From assembly GCF_017349295.1 (NCBI RefSeq), contig NZ_JAFMPK010000009.1, forward strand, positions 124,001 to 188,000: 64,000 nt of DNA, given 5' to 3'. A model generated the notes under the pieces. That model was not told where the DNA came from. It searched no databases and saw only the letters and a program-made list of their open reading frames with translations. The stretch comes from Myceligenerans salitolerans (GTDB taxonomy: Bacteria > Actinomycetota > Actinomycetes > Actinomycetales > Cellulomonadaceae). The position numbers and the translations under genes were made by a program. Below are positions 1 through 7,772 of this stretch, one piece after another (positions within the stretch are counted from its first letter, which is position 1; each line of letters begins with the position of its first letter).

Positions 1-633
1 AAGGACACCGCCGACGGTCAGGTCAAGGGGTTCCTCGTGCGGCAGGGCACGCCCGGGTTCACGGCCACCAAGATCGAGCGCAAGCAGTCGCTGCGCATCG
101 TGCAGAACGCCGACATCACGCTGGAGGACGTCGAGGTTGCCGAGGCGGACCGGCTGCAGCGCATCGACGGCTTCCGCGACCTGGCCAAGGTGCTGCGGGT
201 CACGCGCGACGGCGTGTCCTGGCAGGCACTGGGCACGATGGTCGGCGCCTACGAGGCCGCCGTCCGGTACACCGCCCAGCGCGAGCAGTTCGGCAACCCG
301 ATCGCGAGCTACCAGCTCATCCAGGACAAGCTGGCCACCATGCTCGGCAACGTCACGGCGAGCCTCGGCGTCTGCGTCCGCGTCGCACAGCTCCAGGACG
401 AGGGCCGGCAGACCGACGCCCACGCCGCGATGGCCAAGGCGTTCGTCACCACCCGCATGCGCGAGACGGTGGCCCTGGCCCGCGAGTCGTGCGGGGGCAA
501 CGGCATCCAGCTCGACCACGGGGTCGCGCGGTACTTCGCCGACGCGGAGGCCGTGTACACGTTCGAGGGCACGAAGGACATGAACCAGCTCATCGTCGGC
601 CGTTCGATCACGGGCCATGCGGCGTTCGTCTGA
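1..633 (+). CDS. acyl-CoA dehydrogenase, glutaryl-CoA dehydrogenase-like (5' partial)
   Basis: FAD-dependent acyl-CoA dehydrogenase that would introduce the alpha-beta double bond in an acyl-CoA (with decarboxylation if it is a true glutaryl-CoA dehydrogenase). The frame is open from base 1, so the N-terminal half lies outside the window; about 210 residues remain. What is visible is the end of the middle beta domain (LEDVEV) and the C-terminal helical domain. The signature RESCGGNGIQ and the closing EGTKDMNQLIVGRSITG are typical of the glutaryl-CoA dehydrogenase branch. The catalytic-base position after the GTKD segment cannot be judged from the partial. A thiolase follows on the same strand after 54 bases, which fits an acyl-CoA degradation operon. 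The substrate is not certain from sequence alone. Confidence 0.85.
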   Translation, partial: KDTADGQVKGFLVRQGTPGFTATKIERKQSLRIVQNADITLEDVEVAEADRLQRIDGFRDLAKVLRVTRDGVSWQALGTMVGAYEAAVRYTAQREQFGNPIASYQLIQDKLATMLGNVTASLGVCVRVAQLQDEGRQTDAHAAMAKAFVTTRMRETVALARESCGGNGIQLDHGVARYFADAEAVYTFEGTKDMNQLIVGRSITGHAAFV

Positions 634-687
634 GCACCGGCCCGAGACCCCGACCCCAGACGTCGTCCGAGGAAGGACCGAGACACC

Positions 688-1911
688 ATGACCGAGGCAT
701 ACATCGTCGCGACCGCCCGCTCACCGATCGGGCGCGCGCACAAGGGATCACTCCGGGACGTCCGGGCGGACGACCTCGCCGCGCGGATGGTGGAGGCCGC
801 CGTCGGCCGGGTGCCGGGCCTGGACCCGGCGCGCGTGGAGGACCTGCTGCTGGGCTGCGGACTGCCGGGCGGGCGACAGGGCATGAACATGGCCCGTGTC
901 GTCGCCGTCCTGCTGGGCTGGGACACGGTTCCGGGCGCCACCGTGACCCGGTACTGCTCCTCCAGCCTGCAGACCACCCGCATGGCGTTCCACGCGGTCA
1001 AGGCGGGGGAGGGTGACGTGTTCGTGTCGGCGGGCGTGGAGTCCGTCAGCGGCATGGACGTCGGATCCAGCGACCTCATCCCCGGCGCCGACCTGAACAA
1101 CCCGGTGTTCGCCGACGCGATCGCCCGGACCGAGCAGCGGGCCGGCGGCGGGGTGGAGACCTGGACCGACCCGCGGGAGCAGGGCCTGCTGCCCGACCCG
1201 TACATCGCGATGGGCCAGACCGCGGAGAACGTGGCCGCGCTGCACGGCATCACGCGCGAGGAGCAGGACGCCTTCGCGGCCCGGAGCCAGCAGCGCGCGG
1301 AGCAGGCCGTCGCCGACGGGTTCTGGGAACGGGACATCACGCCCGTCACGCTCGCCGACGGCACGGTCGTCGCCGCCGACGACGGCCCGCGCCCGGGGAC
1401 CACCGTCGAGACCCTGGCCGGCCTGGAACCGCGGTTCCGCCCCGACGGCACCGTCACGGCGGGCAACGCCTGCCCGCTGAACGACGGCGCCGCGGCCGTC
1501 GTCGTGGTCTCCGGGCGGGTGGTCGACGAGCTGGGCCTGCAGCCCCTGGCGCGCATCGTGTCCACCGGCGTGAGCGGGATCTCGCCGGAGATCATGGGCC
1601 TCGGTCCGGTCGAGGCGAGCAGGCAGGCGCTGGCGCGCGCCGGTCTCGGCGTCGGCGACATGGACCTGGTGGAGATCAACGAGGCGTTCGCCGCGCAGGT
1701 GATCCCGTCCGCGCGCGAGCTCGGCGTCGACGCGGACCGGCTGAACGTGCACGGCGGGGCGATCGCCGTCGGGCACCCCTTCGGGATGACCGGTGCGCGC
1801 ATCACGTCCACTCTGATCAACGGGCTTGCCGCCACCGGCGGCCGGTACGGCCTGGAGACCATGTGCGTCGGCGGCGGGCAGGGGATGGCGATGGTGCTCG
1901 AGCGCGTCTGA
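688..1911 (+). CDS. acetyl-CoA C-acyltransferase (thiolase)
   Basis: Degradative thiolase that cleaves 3-ketoacyl-CoA with CoA. It has 407 residues, normal for the family. The nucleophilic cysteine is Cys90 in RYCSSSLQT, the second-half signature GGAIAVGHPFGMTGAR holds the catalytic His, and the second catalytic Cys is Cys393 in CVGGGQG. The ATG at 688 is preceded by GAGGAAGG. It lies downstream of the acyl-CoA dehydrogenase and faces the convergent MaoC-SDR-ADH genes across a strong hairpin. The exact chain length or substrate is unknown; in this context it works in fatty-acid, sterol side-chain or aromatic acid oxidation. Confidence 0.92.
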   Translation: MTEAYIVATARSPIGRAHKGSLRDVRADDLAARMVEAAVGRVPGLDPARVEDLLLGCGLPGGRQGMNMARVVAVLLGWDTVPGATVTRYCSSSLQTTRMAFHAVKAGEGDVFVSAGVESVSGMDVGSSDLIPGADLNNPVFADAIARTEQRAGGGVETWTDPREQGLLPDPYIAMGQTAENVAALHGITREEQDAFAARSQQRAEQAVADGFWERDITPVTLADGTVVAADDGPRPGTTVETLAGLEPRFRPDGTVTAGNACPLNDGAAAVVVVSGRVVDELGLQPLARIVSTGVSGISPEIMGLGPVEASRQALARAGLGVGDMDLVEINEAFAAQVIPSARELGVDADRLNVHGGAIAVGHPFGMTGARITSTLINGLAATGGRYGLETMCVGGGQGMAMVLERV

Positions 1912-1934
1912 CGCGGCGCGTGCGCGGGACGACG

Positions 1935-1967
1935 GCGGGCCCTTCCGGGAGATCCGGAAGGGCCCGC
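1935..1967. terminator. bidirectional hairpin terminator
   Basis: Perfect 14-bp stem (GCGGGCCCTTCCGG paired with its complement) around a 5-base loop, placed between the convergent thiolase and MaoC genes. There is no U-tract, as is usual in high-GC actinobacteria. Confidence 0.8.
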
Positions 1968-1989
1968 GGTCGGTCCGGCGAGGTGCGGC

Positions 1990-2445
1990 TCAGGCGGGAA
2001 CGTACAGCGACAGCGCCTCGGCGATCAGCGCGGGCTTGTCGGCGCCCTCGATCTCGATCGTGACCGTGGAGGAGACCCGCACCCCGCGCTCGGTCGGCTC
2101 GGCACCGGTGATCTCGGTGGTGGCGCGCACCCGTGAGCCAACCGTGACCGGGGTGAGGAAGCGGACGCGGTCCATCCCGCGGTTCACGGCCATGCTCACG
2201 CCCTCCACCCGCACCAGGCTCGATGCCAGGTGCGGCAGGAGGGAGAGGGTGAGGAAGCCGTGGGCGACCGTCGCGCCGAACGGCCCGTCAGCCGCCCGCT
2301 CGGGGTCGACGTGGATCCACTGGTGGTCCTCGGTGGCGTCCGCGAACGCGTCGATGCGGGCCTGGTCCACGGTGAACCACTCGCCCGTGGCGGTCGCCCC
2401 CACGGCGTCGGGCAGGGCGGCGGGGCTGCTGACCTCGATCGTCAT
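1990..2445 (-). CDS. MaoC-like hot-dog dehydratase
   Basis: (R)-specific enoyl-CoA hydratase/dehydratase of the MaoC family, 151 residues, a single hot-dog domain. It would hydrate a trans-2-enoyl-CoA. The segment IDAFADATEDHQWIHVDPE carries the catalytic Asp and His of the hydratase 2 motif, and PFGATVAHGFLTLSL forms the central helix. Its start overlaps the end of the SDR gene by 4 bases (ATGA), so the ADH-SDR-MaoC set is transcribed together from right to left. Family assignment is secure; the substrate is inferred only from context. Confidence 0.88.
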   Translation of the reverse strand: MTIEVSSPAALPDAVGATATGEWFTVDQARIDAFADATEDHQWIHVDPERAADGPFGATVAHGFLTLSLLPHLASSLVRVEGVSMAVNRGMDRVRFLTPVTVGSRVRATTEITGAEPTERGVRVSSTVTIEIEGADKPALIAEALSLYVPA

Positions 2446-3203
2446 CCGCGCGGACCTCCCGCCACGTAGAGCACCTGACCCGACACGAACCCGGCGTCCT
2501 GCGAGCAGAAGTACGACACGGCGGCCGCGATGTCCTCCGGCTTGCCCGTGCGGCCCACCGGCGTCTCCTTGGCCGCATGCGCCACGAAGTCCTCGAAGGG
2601 CACGCCCACACGCTCCGCGGTGGCCCGGGTCATCTCGGTCTCGATGAACCCCGGGGCGACGGCGTTGGCCGTGATCCCGAACCGGCCGAGCTCGATCGCG
2701 AGCGTCTTGGTGAACCCCTGCATCCCGGCCTTGGCCGCCGCGTAGTTCGCCTGCCCCCGGTTACCGAGCGCCGACGTCGAGGACAGGTTCACCACCCGGC
2801 CCCAGCCCGCCTCGACCATGTGCGCCTGGACGGCGCGGGTCATGAGGAACGCACCCCGCAGGTGCACCCCCAGCACGGCGTCCCAGTCGTCCGGGGACAT
2901 CTTGAACAGCAGGTTGTCGCGCAGGATGCCGGCGTTGTTGACGAGAACCGTCGGCGCGCCGAGCTCGTCCACGACGCGGGCGACCGCCGCCGCGACCGAG
3001 TCGACGTCCGCCACGTCGGCGCCCACGGCGAGCGCCCGGCCGCCGTCGGACGCGATGGCCTCGGCAATCTCCGCGGCCTGCTCCTCCAGGAGGTCGAGGA
3101 CGGCGACGGCGTGGCCGTCGTCGGCGAGCCGGCGGGCGGTCGCGGCCCCGATGCCGCGTGCGCCGCCGGTGACGACGGCGACGCGAGGTGTGGTGGTGGT
3201 CAT
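2442..3203 (-). CDS. SDR-family 3-oxoacyl reductase (FabG-like)
   Basis: Short-chain dehydrogenase/reductase of 253 residues, probably reducing or oxidising a 3-keto/3-hydroxyacyl thioester with NAD(P)(H). The cofactor motif is TGGARGIG, the structural motif is NNAG, and the catalytic residues lie in NLSSTSALGNRGQANYAAAK (Ser, Tyr and Lys). I chose the ATG at 3203 (MTTTTPRV) because the reading frame upstream is Arg/Pro-rich without SDR character. It overlaps the upstream ADH stop by 4 bases and the downstream MaoC start by 4 bases. With acyl-CoA dehydrogenase, MaoC and thiolase next door, a beta-oxidation-like role is more likely than fatty-acid synthesis. Confidence 0.87.
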   Translation of the reverse strand: MTTTTPRVAVVTGGARGIGAATARRLADDGHAVAVLDLLEEQAAEIAEAIASDGGRALAVGADVADVDSVAAAVARVVDELGAPTVLVNNAGILRDNLLFKMSPDDWDAVLGVHLRGAFLMTRAVQAHMVEAGWGRVVNLSSTSALGNRGQANYAAAKAGMQGFTKTLAIELGRFGITANAVAPGFIETEMTRATAERVGVPFEDFVAHAAKETPVGRTGKPEDIAAAVSYFCSQDAGFVSGQVLYVAGGPRG

Positions 3204-4315
3204 GCGGTGATCCCTTCGTCGAGGAGGACGATCTGGCGGAGTTCCTCGCCGGCGGCGAGGCGGTCGAGTGCGGCGGGCAGGCCCTCCAGCCCGATCCTGG
3301 CGGAGACGAGCCGTTCGAGCGGGAGGCGCCCGGCCCGCCACAGGTCCACGTAGCGGGGGATGTCCCGCTCGGGCACGGCGGATCCGAGGTAGGAGCCGAC
3401 GACGGTGCGGGCCTGCGCGGTCAGCGTGAGCGGCGAGACGGCGGCCCGGGCCTCGGGCCCGGGCAGGCCGACGGTCACGGTGGTGCCGCCGGGTGCGGTG
3501 AGCGCGAAAGCCGTCTCGAACGCGCGGGCGGACCCGGCCGCCTCGACGACCACCGGAGCCGTGACGTCGTGGTCGAGGGCGTCGCCGGGCGTGCAGGCCC
3601 GGGCCGCACCCAGTTCGCGGGCCAGGTCGAGCTTGGCGGGCACGGTGTCCACGCCGACCACCTCGTGACCCAGCGCCACGGCGACGAGCAGCGCGGCCAT
3701 TCCCACCCCGCCCAGCCCGACCACGACAACCCGTTCCCCGGGTGCCGGACGGCCCGCGTTCACGACGGCGCCACCGCCGGTGAGGACGGCGCAGCCGAGC
3801 ATGGCGGCGACCTCGGCGGGCACGTCGTCGTCCACCGGCACCACCGACGCACGGTGGACGACGGCGTGCGTCGCGAACGCGCTCACGCCCAGGTGGTGGT
3901 GGACGGCGGCATCGTCACGGCGCAGCCGGCGCTCGCCGCCGAGCAGTGTCCCGGCCGCGTTGGCGGCGCTGCCCGCCGCGCACGGGAGGCGGCCGTCGGT
4001 GGCGCACTCCGCGCAGTCGCCGCAGCGGGGGAGGAAGGTCATCACGACGCGCCGGCCGGGGGTGAGGTCCGTCCCGGACCCCGCCTCCTCGACGATCCCG
4101 GCGGCCTCGTGCCCCAGCAGCATCGGGGTGGGCCGGACGCGGTTGCCGTCCACCACGCTGAGATCCGAGTGGCACAGGCCGGCGGCCTCGATACGGACCA
4201 GCAGCTCGCCCGGTCCCGGAGGGTCGAGCCGGAGCGGGCCGACCGTCAGCGGGCGGGACTCCGCGTACGGGGGCGGCGCGCCGCACCGTTCCAGGACGGC
4301 ACCGGTGATCTCCAT
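3200..4315 (-). CDS. zinc-dependent alcohol dehydrogenase (MDR family)
   Basis: Medium-chain zinc alcohol dehydrogenase of 371 residues. The N-terminal GroES-like domain has the catalytic zinc ligand region CHSDLS and GHEAAGIVEEAGSG; the structural zinc loop is CGDCAECATDGRLPC; the Rossmann motif is GLGGVGMAALL. It would oxidise an alcohol or reduce an aldehyde with NAD(H). I start it at the ATG at 4315, which has AGGAGG 8 bases upstream; an in-frame GTG 39 bases earlier lacks this. It is the first gene of the leftward ADH-SDR-MaoC operon, directly behind a perfect dyad operator. The substrate is unknown. Confidence 0.88.
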   Translation of the reverse strand: MEITGAVLERCGAPPPYAESRPLTVGPLRLDPPGPGELLVRIEAAGLCHSDLSVVDGNRVRPTPMLLGHEAAGIVEEAGSGTDLTPGRRVVMTFLPRCGDCAECATDGRLPCAAGSAANAAGTLLGGERRLRRDDAAVHHHLGVSAFATHAVVHRASVVPVDDDVPAEVAAMLGCAVLTGGGAVVNAGRPAPGERVVVVGLGGVGMAALLVAVALGHEVVGVDTVPAKLDLARELGAARACTPGDALDHDVTAPVVVEAAGSARAFETAFALTAPGGTTVTVGLPGPEARAAVSPLTLTAQARTVVGSYLGSAVPERDIPRYVDLWRAGRLPLERLVSARIGLEGLPAALDRLAAGEELRQIVLLDEGITA

Positions 4316-4359
4316 GGGTACGACCTCCTCGTCGTGGGCTGCGCGGGCGACCAACGCAG

Positions 4360-4379
4360 CATACCGACTGTACGGTATG
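4360..4379. promoter_or_regulatory. perfect dyad operator, TetR-type
   Basis: CATACCGACTGTACGGTATG has 7-bp perfect arms (CATACCG/CGGTATG) around a 6-base centre. It lies 45 bases upstream of the ADH start, where a repressor could block the leftward operon. The ATACCG-N6-CGGTAT layout is of the type bound by TetR-family regulators of lipid degradation genes; the cognate regulator is not adjacent, so the assignment is inference. Confidence 0.6.
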
Positions 4380-4427
4380 TTGGGAATCGGGTGAGGAGCG
4401 GCGGGTGCGCCGTCTGTCCGGACGGGG

Positions 4428-4847
4428 TCAGCCGCACAGGGAGACGACGGCGACGACGTAGTCGAGCCGGTTGGAGTTCGCCGACACCCAGGTGGTGCCG
4501 GGGAACTCCCGCTGCGCCACGACCCAGAACGTACCGGACGACACCAGCTGGGTGGTGGTGAACGTCGTGCCGGTCACGGTCCGGGTCATCGACCCGTTCG
4601 CACCGAAGTGCACGACGTAGCTGGTGGCACCGGGCACCGCGGTCCAGTTGAACCGCACGGACGCGACCCCGACCGGACCGCAGGCGGCAGCCGGTGCCGG
4701 CACGGTCGCCGCCGCGACGGCACCGGACCGGACGGTGGCCTGGTCCGTCCACCATGCCCAGGCGGGTGCCGTCCCGGCGCCGATCACCGCACCCAGCAGC
4801 AGCCCCGTGAGGGCTGCCGCCGCGGTCCGGCGCCGTGCACCACTCAT
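4428..4847 (-). CDS. small exported protein with alternate (SipW-type) signal peptide
   Basis: 139-residue secreted protein of unknown function. The N-terminus has a basic start (MSGARRRT), one hydrophobic segment and an AWAWWTDQAT junction, which is the alternate signal-peptide pattern of proteins processed by SipW-like peptidases. The mature part resembles a short fibronectin type III-like beta fold (NWTAVPGATSYVVHFG ... GTFWVVAQ). The ATG at 4847 overlaps the previous gene by 4 bases. It is the last gene of the four-gene leftward unit with the SipW fusion. A longer open frame to 5393 is a shadow of the neighbouring gene. Confidence 0.72.
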   Translation of the reverse strand: MSGARRRTAAAALTGLLLGAVIGAGTAPAWAWWTDQATVRSGAVAAATVPAPAAACGPVGVASVRFNWTAVPGATSYVVHFGANGSMTRTVTGTTFTTTQLVSSGTFWVVAQREFPGTTWVSANSNRLDYVVAVVSLCG

Positions 4848-5446
4848 GGGGCGACCTCCTGGCGGGCCGTCAGGGTGAACGACACGGTGGCGCTCTGGCC
4901 TTGCAGGCCGCTCGGTGCGGTGCCGTCCAGGGACAGCACCAGGCACAGCGTCAGGGTGCCTCCGGCTCCCACGGTCAGATCCGTGAAGAACGGCGCCGCC
5001 GTGGCCGTCACCGCACGGTCCGCCACCAAGGTGGTGCCCGAGCAGGTGCCCCCGCGCATGCCGTTCACGACCGTGTTGCCGGCCACCCCGTCCCGGGTCG
5101 CGTGCAGCCGCAGATGCTGTCCGAGTGCCGAGGACGACGCCACCGCCGAGCCGCTCACCGCCAGGTCCGCGTCTCCGCCGGCGCGCAGCACCAGGGTCCG
5201 CGCGACACTTTCCCCGGGGAACGCCGAGGGCAGTGCGAGAGCCGAGTACGTCCAGGTGCCCCCCGGGCCCATCAGGAACTGCTGCTCCGCCGACGGCCCG
5301 GCGGTCAGGTCCAGCCGGCCGGAGGCCACGGGCGGGGACTCCGCGGTCGCGGAGGTCGACCACCACGCCCAGGCCACGCCGCCGCCCGCGCACAGGCAGG
5401 CGACGAGAAGGCCGACGAACCCTGCCCGGACGGAGAACTCAGTCAT
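4844..5446 (-). CDS. alternate signal-mediated exported protein
   Basis: 200-residue exported protein. The signal region MTEFSVRAGFVGLLVACLC is followed by AWAWWSTSATAESPP, the same AWAWW junction as the next gene. The mature chain is Ser/Thr/Gly-rich beta-type sequence with paired cysteines (GGTCSGTTL, LTLCLVL) and ends in QGQSATVSFTLTARQ, resembling the C-terminus of the other substrates here. The ATG at 5446 overlaps the SipW-fusion gene by 8 bases. It is probably a surface or fibre-like subunit processed by the neighbouring peptidase (TasA-type logic); its real role is unknown. Confidence 0.75.
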   Translation of the reverse strand: MTEFSVRAGFVGLLVACLCAGGGVAWAWWSTSATAESPPVASGRLDLTAGPSAEQQFLMGPGGTWTYSALALPSAFPGESVARTLVLRAGGDADLAVSGSAVASSSALGQHLRLHATRDGVAGNTVVNGMRGGTCSGTTLVADRAVTATAAPFFTDLTVGAGGTLTLCLVLSLDGTAPSGLQGQSATVSFTLTARQEVAP

Positions 5447-6623
5447 GGCGCCTCCGCAGGGCGATACCCGTCGCCACCGCGACGGCGGCCACGAGCAGCA
5501 GGACGGGAACCGCCGTACCGGTGGGCGCCAGCGTCCCGGCCCCGGACCGCGGCGGGGCCTCCGGTACCCGCGCACCGGCTGACAGCTCGGTCATCGTCAC
5601 GCGGACGTCGAACGGCACCCGTCCACGCTGGCTCGCGTTCGCCGACCCTGGTGCGAAGGCGACCTCGACGCTCACCGGCACCGCTTCGCCGGGGGCCAGG
5701 GTCACCGGCGCCGAGCGGGCGCTCCCGTGCCATGCCGCGTCGTCGAGACGAGTGCGGAACGACAGGGCCTGGGCGAGCCGGTTCCCGTCGTCCGGCAGCA
5801 GTACCTCCGCCCGCCCCTGCACCGTGGACCCGGACTCGTTGCGCGCGTAGAACGTCAGAGTGTCGACGTCTCCGGGGACCCAGTGCAGGTCGCGGGTGAA
5901 TCGCGGCGAGATGCCGCCGCCGGTCCACGTCTCGCCGTCGAGGCTCAGCCCCACGGCCGGGGAGGTCGCGGCGGGTGAGCCCTGGGCCGCCCGAGCCGTG
6001 ACGGCCGGTGCGAGTGCCGTGGCGGCCAGCCCGGAGGCGAGCACGAGCCCCACCGCCGTCGCGCCGGAGCGGGCCGGGGCTCCGGAGGCGGGCGGCGGGG
6101 CACGTCGCCCGCCGCGCTCCCGGAGCATGGCGACGACCTGCCAGCCGGCGTACCCGAGCAACAGCACGACGATCCCGGTGGTGACGGCCTGTCGCTGGTC
6201 CCCCGTCACCAGAGCGGCGGCATGACCGAGGTAGGGCACGAAGTACCAGAGGCGACCCTGTACCTGGACGGCGCGTACGGGCCGCACGTCGGCGGCGTTG
6301 TTCGCGTCACCCTGGGTCACGAACGTCCGCTCACCCGTCGCGGTCGACCCCACGCCCACCACGCGGTGCGTCGCGACCGTCGGCTCACCGGACCGGAGCT
6401 GGTAGGTGACGACGTCGCCGATGCGCAGGTCCGACGGATTCGCCGGCCGCGTGACGATGAGCGTCCCGGCGGGCAGGGCCGGCGCCATCGAGCCGCTCGT
6501 CACCACGTACGGGGTGGCTCCCGTGAGCCGGGGTACGAGGACACCCGCGGCCAGCGCCGTGGCGCCGGTCACGATCACGAGCACTGCGACGACGCGCCCC
6601 AGGAAGCGGAGCACGGCACGCAT
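5439..6623 (-). CDS. SipW/ER-type signal peptidase I fused to substrate-like exported domain with LAxTG anchor
   Basis: 394 residues with an unusual layout. Residues 1-130 are a signal peptidase I of the ER/SipW type: TM 8-30, catalytic Ser45 in TSGSMAP, and His86 in ATHRVV in place of the bacterial lysine. A second TM follows at about 139-156. Residues 177-203 form another hydrophobic segment ending in TARAAQG, like a signal peptide. Residues 205-350 are a beta-rich exported domain whose end (SANASQRG ... VRVTMTE) resembles the substrate gene upstream (ATNASQST ... VTVTMTQ). The C-terminus is LAPTG (365-369), a hydrophobic helix and RRRHD, a sortase class E-type sorting signal. So protease and apparent substrate are joined in one chain. 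The stop of the preceding gene is 1 base away. Confidence 0.85.
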   Translation of the reverse strand: MRAVLRFLGRVVAVLVIVTGATALAAGVLVPRLTGATPYVVTSGSMAPALPAGTLIVTRPANPSDLRIGDVVTYQLRSGEPTVATHRVVGVGSTATGERTFVTQGDANNAADVRPVRAVQVQGRLWYFVPYLGHAAALVTGDQRQAVTTGIVVLLLGYAGWQVVAMLRERGGRRAPPPASGAPARSGATAVGLVLASGLAATALAPAVTARAAQGSPAATSPAVGLSLDGETWTGGGISPRFTRDLHWVPGDVDTLTFYARNESGSTVQGRAEVLLPDDGNRLAQALSFRTRLDDAAWHGSARSAPVTLAPGEAVPVSVEVAFAPGSANASQRGRVPFDVRVTMTELSAGARVPEAPPRSGAGTLAPTGTAVPVLLLVAAVAVATGIALRRRHD

Positions 6624-6624
6624 G

Positions 6625-7176
6625 TCAGCCGGCGGCCTCCGCGTGCGCCTGGGTCATGGTCACCGTGACGGTGTCGAGCGCGGCGATCAGTTCCGCTCCC
6701 GTGGTCGACTGAGAGGCGTTCGTCGCGCCAGGCCCGTCGAAGTTGACGCCGAGCAGGACCTCGACCGTGTCGCCGGTGGCGATCGGTGCGGGCAGGGCCG
6801 GCTCCGTGCCGTTCACGGTGAAGGACGGGTCGGTGAGCGTCAGTTCCGCCGTGAAGGCGTTCTCGGTCTCCCAGGTCGGCGCGCTCACCGTCACGTCGCC
6901 GAGCGCCAGGTGCTGCCCTTCGCCCGCGATCGTGTAGACGCACTCCAGGGTGACGGTGTCGCCGGGGACCAGCGCACTGCCACCGGTCAGCGGCGTCCCG
7001 TCGTCCAGGGTCCAGGTGTCCTCGCACGACGAGCTCGACAGCGAGAAGCTGCCGGAGACGATGTCCGGCCCCTCGGCCGTGCCCTCGGCGGTCCAGTAGG
7101 CGAGTGTTCCGGCTCCGCCGAGCAGGAGGAGTGCGGCTCCTCCCGTGGCCAGTGCTGCCTTGGTCAGTCGTTCCAT
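6625..7176 (-). CDS. alternate signal-mediated exported protein (first gene of SipW unit)
   Basis: 183-residue exported protein. Its N-terminus (MERLTKAALATGGAALLLLG, then AGTLAYWTAEGTA) is the alternate signal peptide recognised by SipW-like peptidases. The mature part is acidic and Thr/Ser-rich with a cysteine pair (SSCEDTWTL, LECVYTI) and the closing NASQSTTG ... VTVTMTQ seen again in the fused peptidase. The ATG at 7176 has AAGGGGG upstream. It is the promoter-proximal gene of the leftward unit, with one base separating it from the peptidase gene. It is probably the main structural product; function is not shown by sequence. Confidence 0.8.
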   Translation of the reverse strand: MERLTKAALATGGAALLLLGGAGTLAYWTAEGTAEGPDIVSGSFSLSSSSCEDTWTLDDGTPLTGGSALVPGDTVTLECVYTIAGEGQHLALGDVTVSAPTWETENAFTAELTLTDPSFTVNGTEPALPAPIATGDTVEVLLGVNFDGPGATNASQSTTGAELIAALDTVTVTMTQAHAEAAG

Positions 7177-7279
7177 GGTGCGCCCCCTTTTTTGCGCGGG
7201 AATCCGCCTCCCGCACGGTTCACGCTACGAACGAACCGGGTGCCGTGCATCTCGGTGCGGCCGGGCGTCCGGGGTCCGT

Positions 7280-7319
7280 GTGCGCGTGGCCCGCGGCTCT
7301 CGCCGCGGGCCACGCGCAC
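7280..7319 (-). terminator. 17-bp perfect hairpin terminator
   Basis: GTGCGCGTGGCCCGCGG pairs perfectly with its complement at 7303-7319 around a 6-base loop, 10 bases after the stop of the leftward membrane-protein gene. It separates the NmrA operon from the SipW unit. Confidence 0.85.
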
Positions 7320-7328
7320 CGCCTTCGG

Positions 7329-7772
7329 TCAGGACGCCGGGAACCGCTCGGGATGTGCGGGACCGAGAGGCCGCTCGGTGCCGGCGCCGGCCGGCAGCCG
7401 GGTCAGGACCCACACGCAGGCGGCGCCCAGCAGGAGCTCGGCGGCGCCCGCGGCGACCAGCCCGGCGGCCGGCTCGCCGTCGACCCCCCAGGAGAGCGCT
7501 CGCCCGGCCGCATGGGCGAGCATGGTCACGGCGCCGGCGAGTGCCGACATGGCCGCGAGGCGAGGCATGACCGCCCCCGCCCCGACGAGCGACCCCCACG
7601 CCAGGACGGCGAGGCCCGAGGCGCGTAGTTCGCCCAGCAGCGGGGAGGAGTCGGCAGGCGCGATGCCGTAGCCCGCGTAGAAGGCCTGCGGCACGAACGC
7701 CACGCCCGCGCCCACGACGACCAGGGTGAGGCCGGTGGCGGCGAGCAGCCACCGGGACACGTGCCGGGTCAT
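7329..7772 (-). CDS. small four-helix membrane protein, unknown function
   Basis: 147 residues with four predicted membrane segments (about 8-28, 45-70, 75-95 and 103-125) and a short polar tail. The layout resembles DUF4345/DUF4267-like small membrane proteins, but this is a weak resemblance. It overlaps the upstream NmrA-like gene by 4 bases (ATGA), so the two are co-transcribed leftward, and a strong terminator follows. The pairing suggests a role tied to the NmrA-like oxidoreductase and the divergent AraC regulator. No catalytic motif is visible. Confidence 0.65.
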   Translation of the reverse strand: MTRHVSRWLLAATGLTLVVVGAGVAFVPQAFYAGYGIAPADSSPLLGELRASGLAVLAWGSLVGAGAVMPRLAAMSALAGAVTMLAHAAGRALSWGVDGEPAAGLVAAGAAELLLGAACVWVLTRLPAGAGTERPLGPAHPERFPAS

